A stretch of DNA of 64,000 nt from Rhyzopertha dominica (GCA_025024175.1 QCXZ01000064.1:37097325-37161324); one strand, 5' to 3'; positions 11,507-23,795 are shown, counted from the first letter of the stretch. Program-made: numbers and translations. The notes: generated from the sequence alone by a model not told the origin.

Positions 11507-13223
11507 ACAACATTTAAACCAGAACAAAAATGGGTTATCTGATAGTCTGATGATTATGTTTTAAACAACCGTCACTGCTTCCCAGGTTCGCTGCTCGTGA
11601 TACGTGTACAACGCAGCAATTTCTGAACACTTGACAATAATTAATTTCTATCGAATCAAGATAAGTGTTTGTTTTTATATTTTCTGTTGACTATGTGAAA
11701 CACATCTTTTCTTGTATTAAAATCAGGTATACCCAAGAAAAAACAAATATGTACATGTGGCTATAAAACTGTAGCAACTTAAAATTCAAATAAAATCGTG
11801 TTTTTGGCAATGAATTATGTAGGAAGGCCTGGATAAGTGATGTTTTGTACCGTAGTTGTCTTGCGCTGCGGTACCAAACCCCTAATACCCATAATAAAAC
11901 GTTTTGAGGTCTTTAAAAAAATAGAAATCTTTTAGTAGCTAGTGGATGAATCTGCACTCTGTTGCGGGCATATTTTGCATTAAAGTGCATACACAATAAG
12001 CCCTATCATTTCAACTCATGTAACCTATACTATTGGCAGATTATATGAAGCAACTTTAACGAAACTTTATTAATGACTTTTTTTGTACTTGCACAAACAT
12101 AAATAGCAAATTGAGCCACATCGAATAACTTTTGTCAAAATCGCTTTATTTTGTTAAATACCTTATTAAAAATTTATTAAATACCTTATTATAATAACTA
12201 CGTTTCAACATGTGGTAGGCGTTTTCGCATACCGTTTTTCGCGTTTTTCCCTAACCGGCCAACTATGTGGAGAAAGACGTGAGTTAGGAAAGGCTATAAA
12301 ACAAAACAAATGAATATCTATAGAGTTTGAATTGATGCCGAGTAGTTCGTCAAATATAGAGCAGCGAAGGCGAAGCACTACCAAGTTCGCAAACGATTAA
12401 GTTCTGTTGTTATCAAGCAAGGAAAAGAAAATACTGTGAGTAACAATAACAGGTATAATGAGCCACATGAGACGCTTACACTCAAGCAATATTGAGTTTC
12501 TAAGAGTAAATCAACTTAAGCAATTAAATGAAAAACATCCACTAGCATTTCATTCTTATAACTATAGAGAATAACATGAAACTCAACAAGCTCTTCTTTT
12601 GACTACCGATATTGAGCTTATTAGGCAATAAAGGTGGTCGCTCTTGCAAGAATGGAGGGGCTTAGGGTGGCACAATACTTGAGTCAACCGCCTGAAATCC
12701 TCACAAATCGTAGACTTAACTATTATTAATGGGCTGCTGAAGGCCGGGTTCCTCGATTATGCTACTATTAAATAAGTGGCTGAAGGCCGCGTTCTTCGAT
12801 GAGGATTGCTAAATGTTGTGCTTCGATAGAGATCGGTTCTTGTGATATAATTCTAAGATATTAATGACACTTCAATAGCGGGTTCGTTTTCTATCAAGCT
12901 ATCTATTAATTGCTGAACGGAAAAATACCACGGTTGAACGACAATAATTATAACAAACAAATAACAGCGATAATAAATTCCCAAGTCGGGTTACTAAGAG
13001 CGGTGCCTTTGCCAGTATCAGCGGACACGATGCGACGAGCTCCTTCCTAATCTTAGGCCACAGTCCTAAGTCCTGAACGATCTCTGCGAAGAAGAAGAAG
13101 CATCGCCCATTTCGACACGCCTTCGCCAGACAGGATAACAGATAATCGTCTAAACAATTATTGAGAGTCATCAGTAAACTAAACTAAACTAGAAGACCGG
13201 TACTCACTCCCTGTACGGAGACG
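11507..13223. other. Unassigned sequence with a short degenerate repeat
   Basis: No gene is recognised. Around 12730-12805 a GCTGAAGGCCGSGTTCYTCGAT block occurs twice about 48 bp apart. The open frame at 12899-13171 on the minus strand has no recognisable features. Confidence 0.45.
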
Positions 13224-13231
13224 ATGGTAGC

Positions 13232-14294
13232 CAGTGATGGGCGTTTACGCGTAAATTATAATTTTCTACATTACCCGCGTAGAAAATGTAGATAAAGCAT
13301 TTTGGCGTAGATTTTGAGTAGAAAATATGTGACGAGTATATTATGGCTATTGTATATTAAGTGTATTGTGCAAATTATTTTGTTCTAATTTCCCTGCTTT
13401 ATGGGTCAACTCTTAAATATTTTTAAAGCGCTATAGTTTTTTAATATTTATATTACAAATTTGCATAACTTATTTTAGTAAGTCATCAGAATACCCAAAC
13501 GGTTTTCTTACTTCTTTCGGACAAAACATGCGTTTCGAAGTCTTTTCTTCTACGAGTATATTAGGTATAATGGGTAGCATATGAAATAGCCAGTTCTCTT
13601 CCGTTTATAGACAAGAAAGATAATAAAATCATAGTTTACAGTCATTTAAGAACCCATTGACCGATTGAGGGCTCCAAAGCACGCTTGTGCCTTCTGACCC
13701 TAACAAATGTATGTCGAAACGAGTTATTGTTGTTTAACGTGGCTCTAGTTATTTTAATTACAACGAAGTAGTATTTTGTTTAGTTAGGAAGCAACAACCA
13801 GTGGAATCGTCCAAAACGAAAAAAACGTTCTCCTATGATCGACTCCAGGTAGTTCCGATCGTGGTCCACGCGTAGTTCCAACTTACTGACGTTAGTGTAC
13901 GGCGATCTGCAGCAACTTTGATGTCCTGTAACTTTTGAACGGTGAGATTCTACAGCATAGGGCTCCGGATTGGAGCTCAGAAGGTCATGGGCTATTACCA
14001 TACCAAGTTTGGTTGTGATCGGATCAACTCCGTTCCATTGAGTGATATATATGGTATATAGTTCTCTTTTTCACGTATCTCGCGGTACGATCGATGGGAG
14101 AACGAAAATAATAATATACAAAATAATACTGTCATTTGTGGCATTTGGAGCTGTTAAAAGTACTAAATATTACTAGTTTGCTGTTTATCTACATAAAGTT
14201 ATTTTCTACAGTAGACTTTTAAAGTAGAATATTACATAGTTTACGCGTAGATAATGGCGTAATCTACATGGAGTATTCTACGCGCCCATCACTG
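13232..14294. mobile_element. Non-autonomous hAT-type element
   Basis: Termini are CAGTGATGGGCG and its reverse complement, flanked by an exact 8-bp duplication ATGGTAGC (13224-13231 and 14295-14302). Subterminal regions on both sides repeat GTAGATTA/TTTACGCGTAGA-type motifs in inverted orientation. The 1063-bp interior encodes no transposase; the frame at 13780-14001 is unremarkable. The exact duplication suggests it is younger than the element at 10214. Confidence 0.88.
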
Positions 14295-14302
14295 ATGGTA
14301 GC

Positions 14303-16416
14303 CACAACAATGTGTTGTGTATATGCAAAAGAAGTGGGCTTACACAACCTCGCTGATAGCATGATGCGTTAAATAACGTTTCTAGTGCCACAACTAAAAT
14401 GCACGCACGGGAAGAGAACCACAGTGAACTGAACTAGTGCTGTGTATATGTCTGATCTCGAAGATAAGGTGAGACTAAAACTCCCGCAAAAGTGATCCGA
14501 TGCGAATGTGCAGCTAAACAAATAAGATATCAAACTATAATGTGAGAGTATATAACAGTAATAGCGCGCTATTTTCATCAGTCCAATAAACAAGGAATAC
14601 ATCAAATGGGCCAAATGTGGAATATTCATCAAATTGTATGAACTATGTTACGAACAAAGGTACAAAGAAAAAACCTTCGTTTGCTTGACCCGATTTTTTA
14701 TGAACGCCCATTAGCTAGGCTTGAACAAGTTTTTGGACGGCCCGTGTTTTAGATATTAGTGCAGAAAGGGAGATAAAATGGTAAATTAATCTAAGTGGTT
14801 AAATCATTGTTGTCGTAAAATTATATAATATCTGCTTTCTAAGAAGCATTAGTAAACGACTCATTCGTTGCTTATTGCCTACTTATACTTGTNCCAACAT
14901 TGTGCCTGTAGAACCATATTTATGAGTTTTGCCTAAATATATATAGATAAACAACTGTGAATATAGATAACCGCCATCACATACTTCAATATTTGAGTAT
15001 TAAAAATTTGTTTAAAATTATATAAAATACCCAATTGCATTGTAAAAATCTTTCAAAAATAGGGGTATCAAAGAAAAGAGTGTATTCTAATCTTGATGAT
15101 ATCTTAAGAAACTCTGGGAGTGATGAGGTCGAAACACCATTTACATCGCTGTTTACAGTTTATTTTCAATGTACAGGAGAGCAACTAGATAATCATTTTG
15201 AGCAGCCTTCCACGCCCCCTTTTTGTATGAGATAAGGTTTTTGCTGTTGATATACGTTAGGCATTACAAAATTATCTACGCAGTACCTTAAAACAGCACA
15301 TGTACAAAATAAATACCTATACCCCACGATAAAATCTGTAAAAAAGGACTGAACTCGACACTGAATAACTGCTACATGTATATGCATGCTGTTCGCTCTA
15401 CAGAGATGCCAATGTAATTCATTCGATGTTCCCGATATTAAGTTCTTTCAAAACCCTTAGAGCATTTCAAAAATAGTGATTGTTACAAGGAAGACTCCGG
15501 AATTTTCAAGCTACATTTATTTTAATAACTATTTCTCCCCCATTTCAAACGGTCTTTTGGCATGGAATTCCTAAGTGTGCTAACTCTCAAACCGAGGGCG
15601 TCGAATGTCACTTTGAGTCGTGGAATAGTCGTTGAAATACACACGTAACTTGCGTTAATTAAAGGGGAAACGCCTGAAGCGTGTTGCTTCTCCTGTAATC
15701 TCATCCGGTACGAGTTAGGTAAATAAAGACTCTGCTTTGCGTAATTTCGTAATTAATAGAATAAGACAACATAATCAAACGTTGAGACGTAGGGAGAAGT
15801 CACACTAAATGGCCTCTGTGAACGTCGAATCGGCCTAGATGTCGTTTGGTTGCTGTTAAACGGTAGGGTACACAGCGTGGTATAGTTAATGGTGGAGGGA
15901 ACGCATAGATTGCTGTTTGCGAACAGAATACAGCGTTTGTTATCTTTCAAAACTTTGAATGTATTCCAACACACTAAAGCTTGTGTCAGCGACCTGGAAT
16001 ATAAATTTATGTATGCTGATGCGTTCGTACAACTTGTAGTATGTCACTGGTGGTGATAATAAGTATTTTTACATGTATGCTTAACTTTTACTGACGTACA
16101 ACTCTATTTCCTATTACTTCAAACGGTTATTAAAGGAATGTTAACTGAGTAAGCCGTACTGGCCTTGATAGTTTAGAGGTTTTATGGGTTTTTAGGGGTT
16201 TTTTATTATAGGGGTTGTTTACGTTTTTCTGTACTATAATATTGCTCAGCTGTTAGCAATACAGTAACTTCACTAACATGTTTAGTACATGAATATATAC
16301 CCCATAACCGTGCGCCATTTTCAGATTTCTGGTATCTTCAACGATGGTTATGTACTGTTATAGAGGTAGGTATATTGCTATTGAAAAAAAATAATATAAT
16401 ATAACGGCGAAGGAGT
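14303..16416. other. Unassigned sequence
   Basis: Several short frames (14369-14632, 15035-15235, 15753-15974) show no motif I can name. One ambiguous base lies at 14893. No repeat boundaries are seen. Confidence 0.45.
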
Positions 16417-16712
16417 GTGGACGAGGTGATCCTGTGGTAGTCCAATTCGAAGCCGAGGTCTCTCGCACTGGTAACCCCCATTGCCGACGCCAGGTCATTC
16501 GTAGACGAGGTGACCCTTGTGGAAGTGCCAGACCTGTTTCACCGTAGGTAAACCCAATTACTGACGCTCATTCCTCCGTGGACGAGGTGACCCCTTGGAG
16601 AATTACCTGTCTTAGTTCCAACCGGGTGCTCCATTGCTGACGCCAAGTCCTCCGTGGACTAGTTGACTCTTCGGTGCAACTATCAGCATCTTAGCACTTA
16701 ACACCAAGGGCA
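16417..16712. repeat. Minisatellite, about 3.5 units of 76-84 bp
   Basis: Units start at 16417, 16501, 16578 and 16654, each with GTGGACGAGGTGAC or a variant; the complete units end in a TTGCTGACGCCAAGTCCTCC-like tail. The tract is markedly richer in GC than its surroundings. Units differ by 20 percent or more in the middle. No coding meaning is evident. Confidence 0.7.
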
Positions 16713-17476
16713 CCGTTCCGTGAGTAGCACAACAAAGGCAGCGCTCTGTAACCCTAACTGATGGTTTCCATTCTATCCCAGGTCTACGTAGCCGATGACG
16801 CCTCACCCGGAACCCACCACGACAGTTACCGAGCTAGGGATGTCACGACAGCTAGCGGAAGAACATTATAAGCGTTAGGTAACACAACTCCTCATAAAAA
16901 TCTTCGTATATACCATTGAAATAATCTCTTTCATACCATCAGATTCGTCACAAAAATATTTATGCTAGTATTTTGTGTTTTTGTTTTCTGAATTTATTTA
17001 TTGTGTCATTAATGTGGTTCATGACGTCGCCCTATCCACAAGCTCCCTATTTCGTCTAAGCTATCGTTCTTATTGTGTATTAGGCCACTGCAGGCGTGAC
17101 TTCTTGTTGACCATGCCTTTAGTAGAGATTAAATGCTTTAGGCTACCAAGATTATTCTACAACGTGGGTGCTCTCGAAGCTCAAAAGGCTTCATCTGAGA
17201 AGACAGTGATGATGATCTCCTTCGAACTCAAGGCAGTACAATGGCAGCATAACACCACGTACAAAATACCGAGTCGTGATTTACTGCGGAACATGGGATT
17301 GTTTGTGTGTTTAATAATATTCCTTTACAGCTTAATTCTACAATTGCTTCACATCAACAAATATTCCTGGTCATTGTCGCCGCTACTTTAACAGTTCGGT
17401 TTGTTTTTCACCAAACATATTCAGATCCCTGCTGCATAGCTGACCCTTGTGAGGAGCCAACGATTTATGACACAAT
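16713..17476. other. Unassigned sequence with one open frame
   Basis: An open frame of 138 codons runs plus-strand through 16975-17391, but it matches no family I recognise and begins in low-complexity hydrophobic codons, so I do not call it a gene. Confidence 0.4.
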
Positions 17477-17481
17477 AGTGG

Positions 17482-17736
17482 TGTAGGGACCCGTACTAAA
17501 GATTAATTTCTTTTGGTAATCAGGTTACCCCGTTGCGCTGGCGAAGGACCAGTGTATTTTTTTATAAAAGAAACACACGAAAACTTTAACATTATGTCTA
17601 TTAACAACACTTACATCTTTCATACATGGTCTCTGTGCGCTGTTCGGCACAATACCCTTTACAGTTGGGTTTATTTGGGGGTGGCCGACAACCCCTCTAC
17701 CCAGGCAATGCCATAAATCATTTGGGCGACCAAACA
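17482..17736 (-). repeat. 3' LTR of the BEL element
   Basis: 255 bp, reading TG...CA on either strand (TGTAGGGACCC on plus, ending ACCAAACA). Identical to the other LTR except for one base seen. The sequence just inside it on the minus strand, ATGGGCGGGTGCA, is an imperfect polypurine tract. Confidence 0.93.
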
Positions 17737-17950
17737 TGCACCCGCCCATTGAAATAATGATTTCAATTAAACTGAATAAAGTCACAAAAGATTATGAGGT
17801 AAAAAAATGAAAATACTATATAAAAATATTAAACTAACCTAAAGATGTATAAAAACAATACAATACGGAACAAGTTCATACATGAAATAATGAAATAAAA
17901 GCACTATAAAAAATATAAGAGTCACTGGCTACCATTGTTACCTTGGCGCA

Positions 17951-19317
17951 TTAGTCATTAGCACTGGGCAATACACAAATCTTGGTAATGCCTCTTTTAA
18001 AAGTTCCAGACACTGTTTTTACACTAACTGTTCGTATTTTGTTATCTTCTTCCGGATACACCTTAACAATTCTTCCTCTTTGCCATTGTAAATGTGGCAA
18101 ATTATCCTCCTTTAGAATGACCAAGTCCCCGACTTTTGGAGGNGCTGCTGCGTTGCCTTTCCACTTGCTTCGTTGTTGCAGCTCTGTCAAATACTGTTTT
18201 GACCATTTCTTCCAGAAATTTTGCTTCAATCGTTCTGTGTATTGCCATCTTGATAACGTATTTAAAGCTAGTGGTTGCAAATTAGGCTCTACTGGTGCCA
18301 TTAACGATTCACCAATAAGAAAATGTGCAGGGGTAAGGATCGAAAAGTCATTTGGATCGGAAGAAAGGGAGTTTAAAGGACGCGAATTTAGACAGGCTTC
18401 GATGCTTACAAGTATAGTATACATCTCTTCGTATGTTAAAAGTGCATTTCCGACAATTCTTTTAAAATGATATTTGAACGATTTAATTGCTGCCTCCCAC
18501 AGACCTCCAAAATGAGGGGTTCTGGGTGGTATAAAGTGCCAGATAATATTAATTTTCAAAAGTTCTTTGTTTACCTCAGTTTTTGCAAGTTGTGATGAAA
18601 AAATGTTCAAATCTTTATTGGCACGAACAAATGTAGTTTGATTGTCAGAAAACAGATTTGCTATATAACCGCGTCTAGCTATCATCCTTTTTAATGTGCT
18701 TAAAAAACTGTCAGCTGTTAAATCAGTAACTAGTTCTAAGTGGACTGCCTTAGTGGCGAAACATACAAACAAAACGACATACGCCTTTATGATTCGTTTT
18801 CCTCGTCCTTTACTTTCTTTTATGTTGAAAGGTCCGGCATAATCGACTCCGCAGTTTAAGAATGGCCTTGCTGGCTCTACACGGTGTTTAGGTAAATTTC
18901 CCATCAGTTCCGTACAATTTTTAGGTGAATTGCGATAACATATTATGCATTCATGTAACAACTGTCGTGTAACATTCTTTGCTGAGGTTATCCAGAACGC
19001 TTGTCTCAGAGAACTTAATGTAGCCGTAATACCGGCATGTAAAAGGCGTTTGTGTTCTTTGAGGACCAAAAGTTTAGAAACATGTGATTTTCCAGGCAAA
19101 AGTATAGGACGTTTTTGGTTATACTGTATGTGTGGTGCATATTTAAGTCTGCCACCAACTCGGAGTAAACCATCTTCACTTACAAATGGATTTAGGGACA
19201 GAATATGACTGTTGCGTTCTAGTGATTTACCAGCCTTTAACTTACTTATTTCAGTTTTATATTCAATAGCTTGAACTGTCTTAATTATGAAAAGCTGAGC
19301 GTCGTGTACCTCATTTA
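17951..19317 (-). pseudogene. BEL pol, integrase part
   Basis: On the minus strand the frame is open from about 19317 to a TAA at 17951. It starts with TVNEVHDAQLF, passes LLRVGGRLKYA, and carries the HHCC zinc domain (EHKRLLHAG, then CIICYRN). The catalytic core has its three acidic residues: GVDYAGPF (D), LFSDNQTTF (D) and FGGLWEAAIKS (E). A BEL-type C-terminal domain follows (PPKVGDLVILKEDN, LQWQRGRI) and the protein ends LPSAND. SDNQTTF departs from the usual SDNGTNF. One unknown residue comes from the N near 18143. A frameshift near 19318-19335 cuts it off from RNase H. The integrase itself could still be intact. Confidence 0.9.
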
Positions 19318-19776
19318 CAGTAAGTGGAATGTTAATTTATTTTTGTTCTTTAAGTTGTGTACAAATCTTAAAACATAAGCGAAGACTCGTTGAAGTTTAT
19401 TAAAGTCAGGAAAACGTTCAAAAATTTGCAATAATTCCGTCTGATTAGCGATAGAAACAGAACAGAAGTTTACTACCCGCCTTTCAGGTATGTCATTTGC
19501 GTTTTTTAGGGCTTCCTTTGGAACTACCGTATTCGGTCCGTTCCACCACAAATCTAAGCTAATTAATTTGTGTAAAGTGGTGCCTCGTGAAATGAGATCG
19601 GCGGGGTTATTTTTTGAATTGACGTAATGCCATTGAGAATAATCACTGTAATTTTGAATTTCTGCGACTCGGTGAGCAACAAATACTTTCCAATTGTGAG
19701 GGGCTTCAGCGAGCCAAGAAAGAACAATTTTTGAATCTGTGTAGTATTCAGTACGATTTATTTTTAAAAGAGGCAA
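19315..19776 (-). pseudogene. BEL pol, RNase H part, frameshifted
   Basis: This frame carries EYYTDSKIVLSWL, HRVAEIQ, WHYVNSKNNPADLISRG and LWWNGP, the RNase H C-terminal half and the BEL linker before integrase. It is one frame away from the upstream gag-RT frame (shift within about 19765-19790, beside runs of T and A) and one frame away from integrase. It has no proper ATG, as expected for an internal piece of a polyprotein. Both shifts are of the same type and sit near homopolymers, so draft-assembly error is a fair alternative to true mutation. Confidence 0.85.
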
Positions 19777-22700
19777 GATTGCAATTTATTTACGAGTTTA
19801 ACTAGCAAGACTGCTGCGCAGAGTTCTAGTTTTGGAATTGTAATGGTTTTTAAGGGTGTGACCTTTGATTTTGCTGCAACTAAATGTTGCGTTACATTTC
19901 CTTCATTATCTGTAGATTTTAAGTATACGCAAGCGCCGTATGCCTTTTCCGAGGCATCTGAAAATCCCAGCAGTTCAAAGTTGGTTGCTTTAATTGTGGA
20001 TATATGTCTTGGGATATTAATGTTGGTCAAATGAATAAACTGAGATATAAAGTGTTGCCACTCTATTGCGATTTCTTTAGGTACTCGTTCTTCCCAGGTT
20101 AATTTGGAAGACCACAATTTTTGCATGATTATTTTTGCTGTCACTATAATAGAACCGATTAAACCCAGAGGATCAAACAATTGAGATATAGTGCTCAAGA
20201 TCTGACGTTTGGTAATGATTTCAGATGTCGCAAATGACTTACTGCAATATTTTAATTCATCATTATGACAGTTCCAAACAAGACCCAAAGTTTTAGTTTC
20301 ACCTTGCTGATCTAGAGAAATTGTTGTAGGGGAGTTATTGTGTAATGGTAATAATTCGTTTTGGATTGACGCCCATTGGCGTAGTTCAAATCCCCCCAGT
20401 CCTAGTATGTAATTTAAATCATCGCGTAGTTTGATGGCTGATTCAATATCGTTGGTGCCAGTCAACAGATTTTCCACATAGAAATCTCGTAATATTATAT
20501 TTGACGCGAAGTTTGCGTAATCGCTTGAGTCCATAGCTAACTGACAAAGAGCTCTGATTGCTAGGTATGGCGAAGCAGCCAAACCAAACGTTACAGTTTT
20601 AAGGCGATATGTTGTAATGGAGTCTTCAGAATTATCTCTCCACAATATTCTCTGGTAATCCCGATGCATTGGATCGACTAGCACTTGTCGATACATTTTG
20701 CTTATATCCGCGGCTAGTACATATGCATGTGTGCGAAATCTAATTAGTATTGAAAACAGGTCGTCTTGTACAGTTGGACCTACCATGAGAGTGTCGTTCA
20801 AACTAATTCCTGTAGTGGTTTTTGCGGAACCGTCAAAAACAATGCGCGTTTTGCTTGTTAAACTATCTTCCTTTATAACCGCGTGATGAGGTAAATAGTA
20901 TGAACGCGGGTTGGACAGCTCATTAGGAGGAACAATTTCGATATGTCCTAAATCTACGTATTCTTGAATGACCGTTTGATAATCATGTTTTAGTTTTGGA
21001 TTTTTGCTAAGTTTATTTTCCAATGCATAGAAACGTTTGAGGGCCGTAGTTCGAGAGTTTCCCAATTCAGAAATATTATCTTTAAATGGTAATTGTACCA
21101 TAAACCGACCGTTTACTTTACGATGGGTTTTTACAAATAAGTTCTCGCAGGCAACCTCTTCAGCAGACCAGATGTTATTTTCGTGGTAGGTTTCACTTTC
21201 CCAAAATTTGCACATCTGCGTTTTTAAGGTATTGAGATTTACGGTAGTGTTTGCGGTACCAATTGTAGAAGTATTAAATTTACTGTTTATGTTTATGGCA
21301 CCCCCAATAATCCACCCTAATTCGGAGGACTGAAAGAATGGTTGGTTTTTACCCGTCTGAATCCTTTCCGGCTTAATAACCTCCCAAAACGTATCCGCGC
21401 CTAAAAGCAGGTCTACAAGTGCGGGCTCATAAAATTTATCATCCGCAAGCTGCATTTTAATGTTCTCGGGTATTTGTACCTGTTTCGCAGGTATAGGTAT
21501 GATTGGCACGGTAGATGTAATTGTAGGTAAAACAAGACATTCAATAGTTTTGCTAAATTTAGTAAATCGCGATTTAAAAGTAACCCATATTTTGTATTTG
21601 ATTGAACTGGTAACTTCATTGACCCCACACACCGTGACGTCAATTTCAATAAGCTTTAGATCTAGTTTTTTACATACTTCTAGCGTAATAAAATTTGATT
21701 GCGAACCGACGTCTAAAAGAACACGTAATTCGGAATGTGTTTTAGGTACCTGTACAATCGCAGTTGACAACAGCACTTGTTTTGTTGAATCGCTACTAAA
21801 ACAGCTAGTAGTTGCCGTAGTTGGTGTTATTTTATTTTCTTCATGATTTTTAGAAATTGAATTTGTAATTGCGTCAGAATTGTGCAATAATGTATGATGG
21901 CGTTTGTTGCATACACGGCAATTAACACGACCTTTACAGTTACTTGTAAAATGATTGGATTTTAGGCAGTTCTTGCATAGTTTAAAGTCTTGTGAAATTT
22001 TAAATCGATCAGTAACACTTAAATTTTTGAATTCTTCACATTCCCCGATGTTGTGAGAATCCTTGCATAGAATGCATTTTATTAAATTGTTGTTAGCCGT
22101 AACGTGGAGGACATTACGAGGTGTATTAAATTTACGAAAAGTATGCTGGTTAGGTTGAACAGATACAACTGATTTAGTGTTTTTGTCTATCCCTAACGAC
22201 TCTAAGATCTTACAACGTTTGTTTAAGTATTCCATAAACTCTTGGAACGTGGGAATATCCTTTAAGTTGGTTTCTTCCCATTCGCGTTTTGAATTAAAAT
22301 CAAGTTTCTGAAGTATAATATGAATCAATAAAACGTCCCATTTGTCAGTTGGTAAATCTAGATTCTTTAGAACTTTGATATGTAAATTAACACTATCAAC
22401 AAGGTTTCTTAAACTGCTTGCAGTAGCTTTACTTATAGTGGGCAATTCAAACAAAGCATTAAGGCGATTTTTTATTATTAATCGTTTGTTGTGATATCTT
22501 TCCGTTAAGAGATCTAATGCAATTTGAAAATTTTCGGATGTAGTTGGTAATGTAGAAATTAGGTTAGCAGCTTCATTTTTTAAGCACGATTTTAAATAAT
22601 TTAGTTTTTGAAAGTCTTTTAGGTTTGGTTCATTGTGTATCATTGACATGAATATTTCATGAAAATTTAACCATTGCTCATGTGTACCGTCAAAAGTAGG

Positions 22701-23084
22701 TAGTGATATAGATGGCAATTTTAGATGTGACGGCAGATTGTCATTAGATACAGATGAATTTTCACTTATAGTTGCGGCTTGCAAATGTTGACTGGATTCA
22801 AAATGGCTAATGATTTCTTGTACTTCAGTGCAAGTATCATAATATGCGTTTTCAAACTCATCTCTGTGATGATCTTGATTAGGATCGAGTAGCTCAATCT
22901 TAGCTTGAATTTGATCAAATTGATTTAGTATGTCTGTAAAGTTTTCATAACGAATTTTCAAGTTTAAAATCTGTTTTCTGTCAGGATTTTCAATGTTACG
23001 CACAAAATTGCAAAATTTTGTTAACTTTGATTTAAATACAGTTCGATTGCCAATTAAAGGGGTTAATTCTTCTTTGGATGTCAT
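19764..23084 (-). pseudogene. BEL gag-protease-RT polyprotein, catalytic residues changed
   Basis: A 1106-codon frame starts at ATG 23084. Gag covers roughly residues 1-330, including the FDGTHEQWLNFHEIF block of the DUF1759 region. Three zinc-binding clusters follow near residues 335-405 (CILCKDSHNIGEC, CKNCLKSNHFTSNC, CRVCNKRHHTLLH). The protease loop near residue 455 reads LLDVGSQSNFIT, keeping Asp but with V where S or T is normal. Reverse transcriptase runs from about residue 740: IVFDGSAK, YVLAADISKMYRQV (first catalytic Asp), VTFGLAASPYLA, then FYVENLLTG near residue 866, where YVDD is expected. RNase H starts near residue 1040 (FSDASEKAYGACVY) and the frame stops at 19764 by frameshift. 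Enzyme activity is doubtful. Confidence 0.93.
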
Positions 23085-23224
23085 TATTTATTGTGTTTAA
23101 AGAAAATGGTAAGGTATGTATACTATATGCTTGCAAGAATGAGGTCGTAATGACAAAAGGTAAAAAATGGTAAGAAAATAGGAGAGCACTGACCTTGTTT
23201 ATGGCGAATTCTTGCTCTTCTTGA

Positions 23225-23480
23225 TGCAGACGATGCTTGATAGTGGATATCGCAATGTATCCGACGGATCTCTTGATGTAACGTGTTGCTCAGCGGATAT
23301 CGCAATGTACCCGATGATTTTTTGTTGGGACGTGCCTTGTGGATATCGTAATGTATCCGACGATGCAGACGTACCTTGGTGGATATCGCAATGTATCCGA
23401 CGATGTATATAACCTTGGTGGATAACGCAATGTATCCGACGCTGTGTATTTGTTGAATATCGCAATGTATCCTATGACTT
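23225..23480 (-). repeat. Tandem repeats in the BEL leader
   Basis: Six imperfect units contain GGATATCGCAATGTATCCGA on the plus strand, spaced about 36-50 bp, between the primer site and the gag start. Spacers between the conserved blocks vary in sequence and length. The tract could be a packaging or regulatory region, but only the repetition is shown. Peptides translated from it are artefacts of the repeat. Confidence 0.85.
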
Positions 23481-23519
23481 TCTGTTCATCTGATGTCCGG
23501 GATGTGGCTCAGAAGAAAG

Positions 23520-23537
23520 ATCCGGCCCGAAGGACCA
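23520..23537 (-). promoter_or_regulatory. BEL primer binding site, tyrosine tRNA type
   Basis: On the minus strand, three bases inside the 5' LTR, TGGTCCTTCGGGCCGGAT matches the complement of the tRNA-Tyr 3' end (ATCCGGCTCGAAGGACCA, from memory) at 17 of 18 positions. Confidence 0.7.
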
Positions 23538-23540
23538 AAA

Positions 23541-23795
23541 TGTAGGGACCCGTACTAAAGATTAATTTCTTTTGGTAATCAGGTTACCCCGTTGCGCTGG
23601 CGAAGGACCAGTGTATTTTTTTATAAAAGAAACACACGAAAACTTTAACATTATGTCTATTAACAACACTTACATCTTTCATACATCGTCTCTGTGCGCT
23701 GTTCGGCACAATACCCTTTACAGTTGGGTTTATTTGGGGGTGGCCGACAACCCCTCTACCCAGGCAATGCCATAAATCATTTGGGCGACCAAACA
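23541..23795 (-). repeat. 5' LTR of the BEL element
   Basis: 255-bp copy of 17482-17736 with one observed difference. It is followed on the plus strand by the AGTGG duplication. Minus-strand transcription of the element would begin here. Confidence 0.93.

Larger units (their letters stand above)
17482..23795 (-). mobile_element. BEL/Pao LTR retrotransposon, full length, recent
   Basis: Two 255-bp LTRs (17482-17736 and 23541-23795) bound a minus-strand gag-pol. The exact 5-bp duplication AGTGG lies outside both ends (17477-17481 and 23796-23800). The LTRs differ at one base that I could find (G at 17627 against C at the matching place), so the insertion is young. Order on the minus strand is LTR, tyrosine-tRNA primer site, leader with tandem repeats, gag, protease, reverse transcriptase, RNase H, integrase, 3' LTR. 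Coding is broken by two frameshifts, and key enzyme residues are changed, so this copy could only move with help in trans. Confidence 0.95.

Noticed and set aside
16975..17391. 138-codon plus-strand frame
   Set aside because: No recognised motif, low-complexity hydrophobic start and end, and no splice or promoter support; kept only as a note.
17513..17785. Open frames repeated near 17.5 and 23.6 kb on both strands
   Set aside because: They lie in the two BEL LTRs and are non-coding repeats.
23199..23465. Repetitive peptide (RRIHCDIHQG-like) on the minus strand
   Set aside because: Product of translating the leader tandem repeat; it has no start context or conservation to support it.
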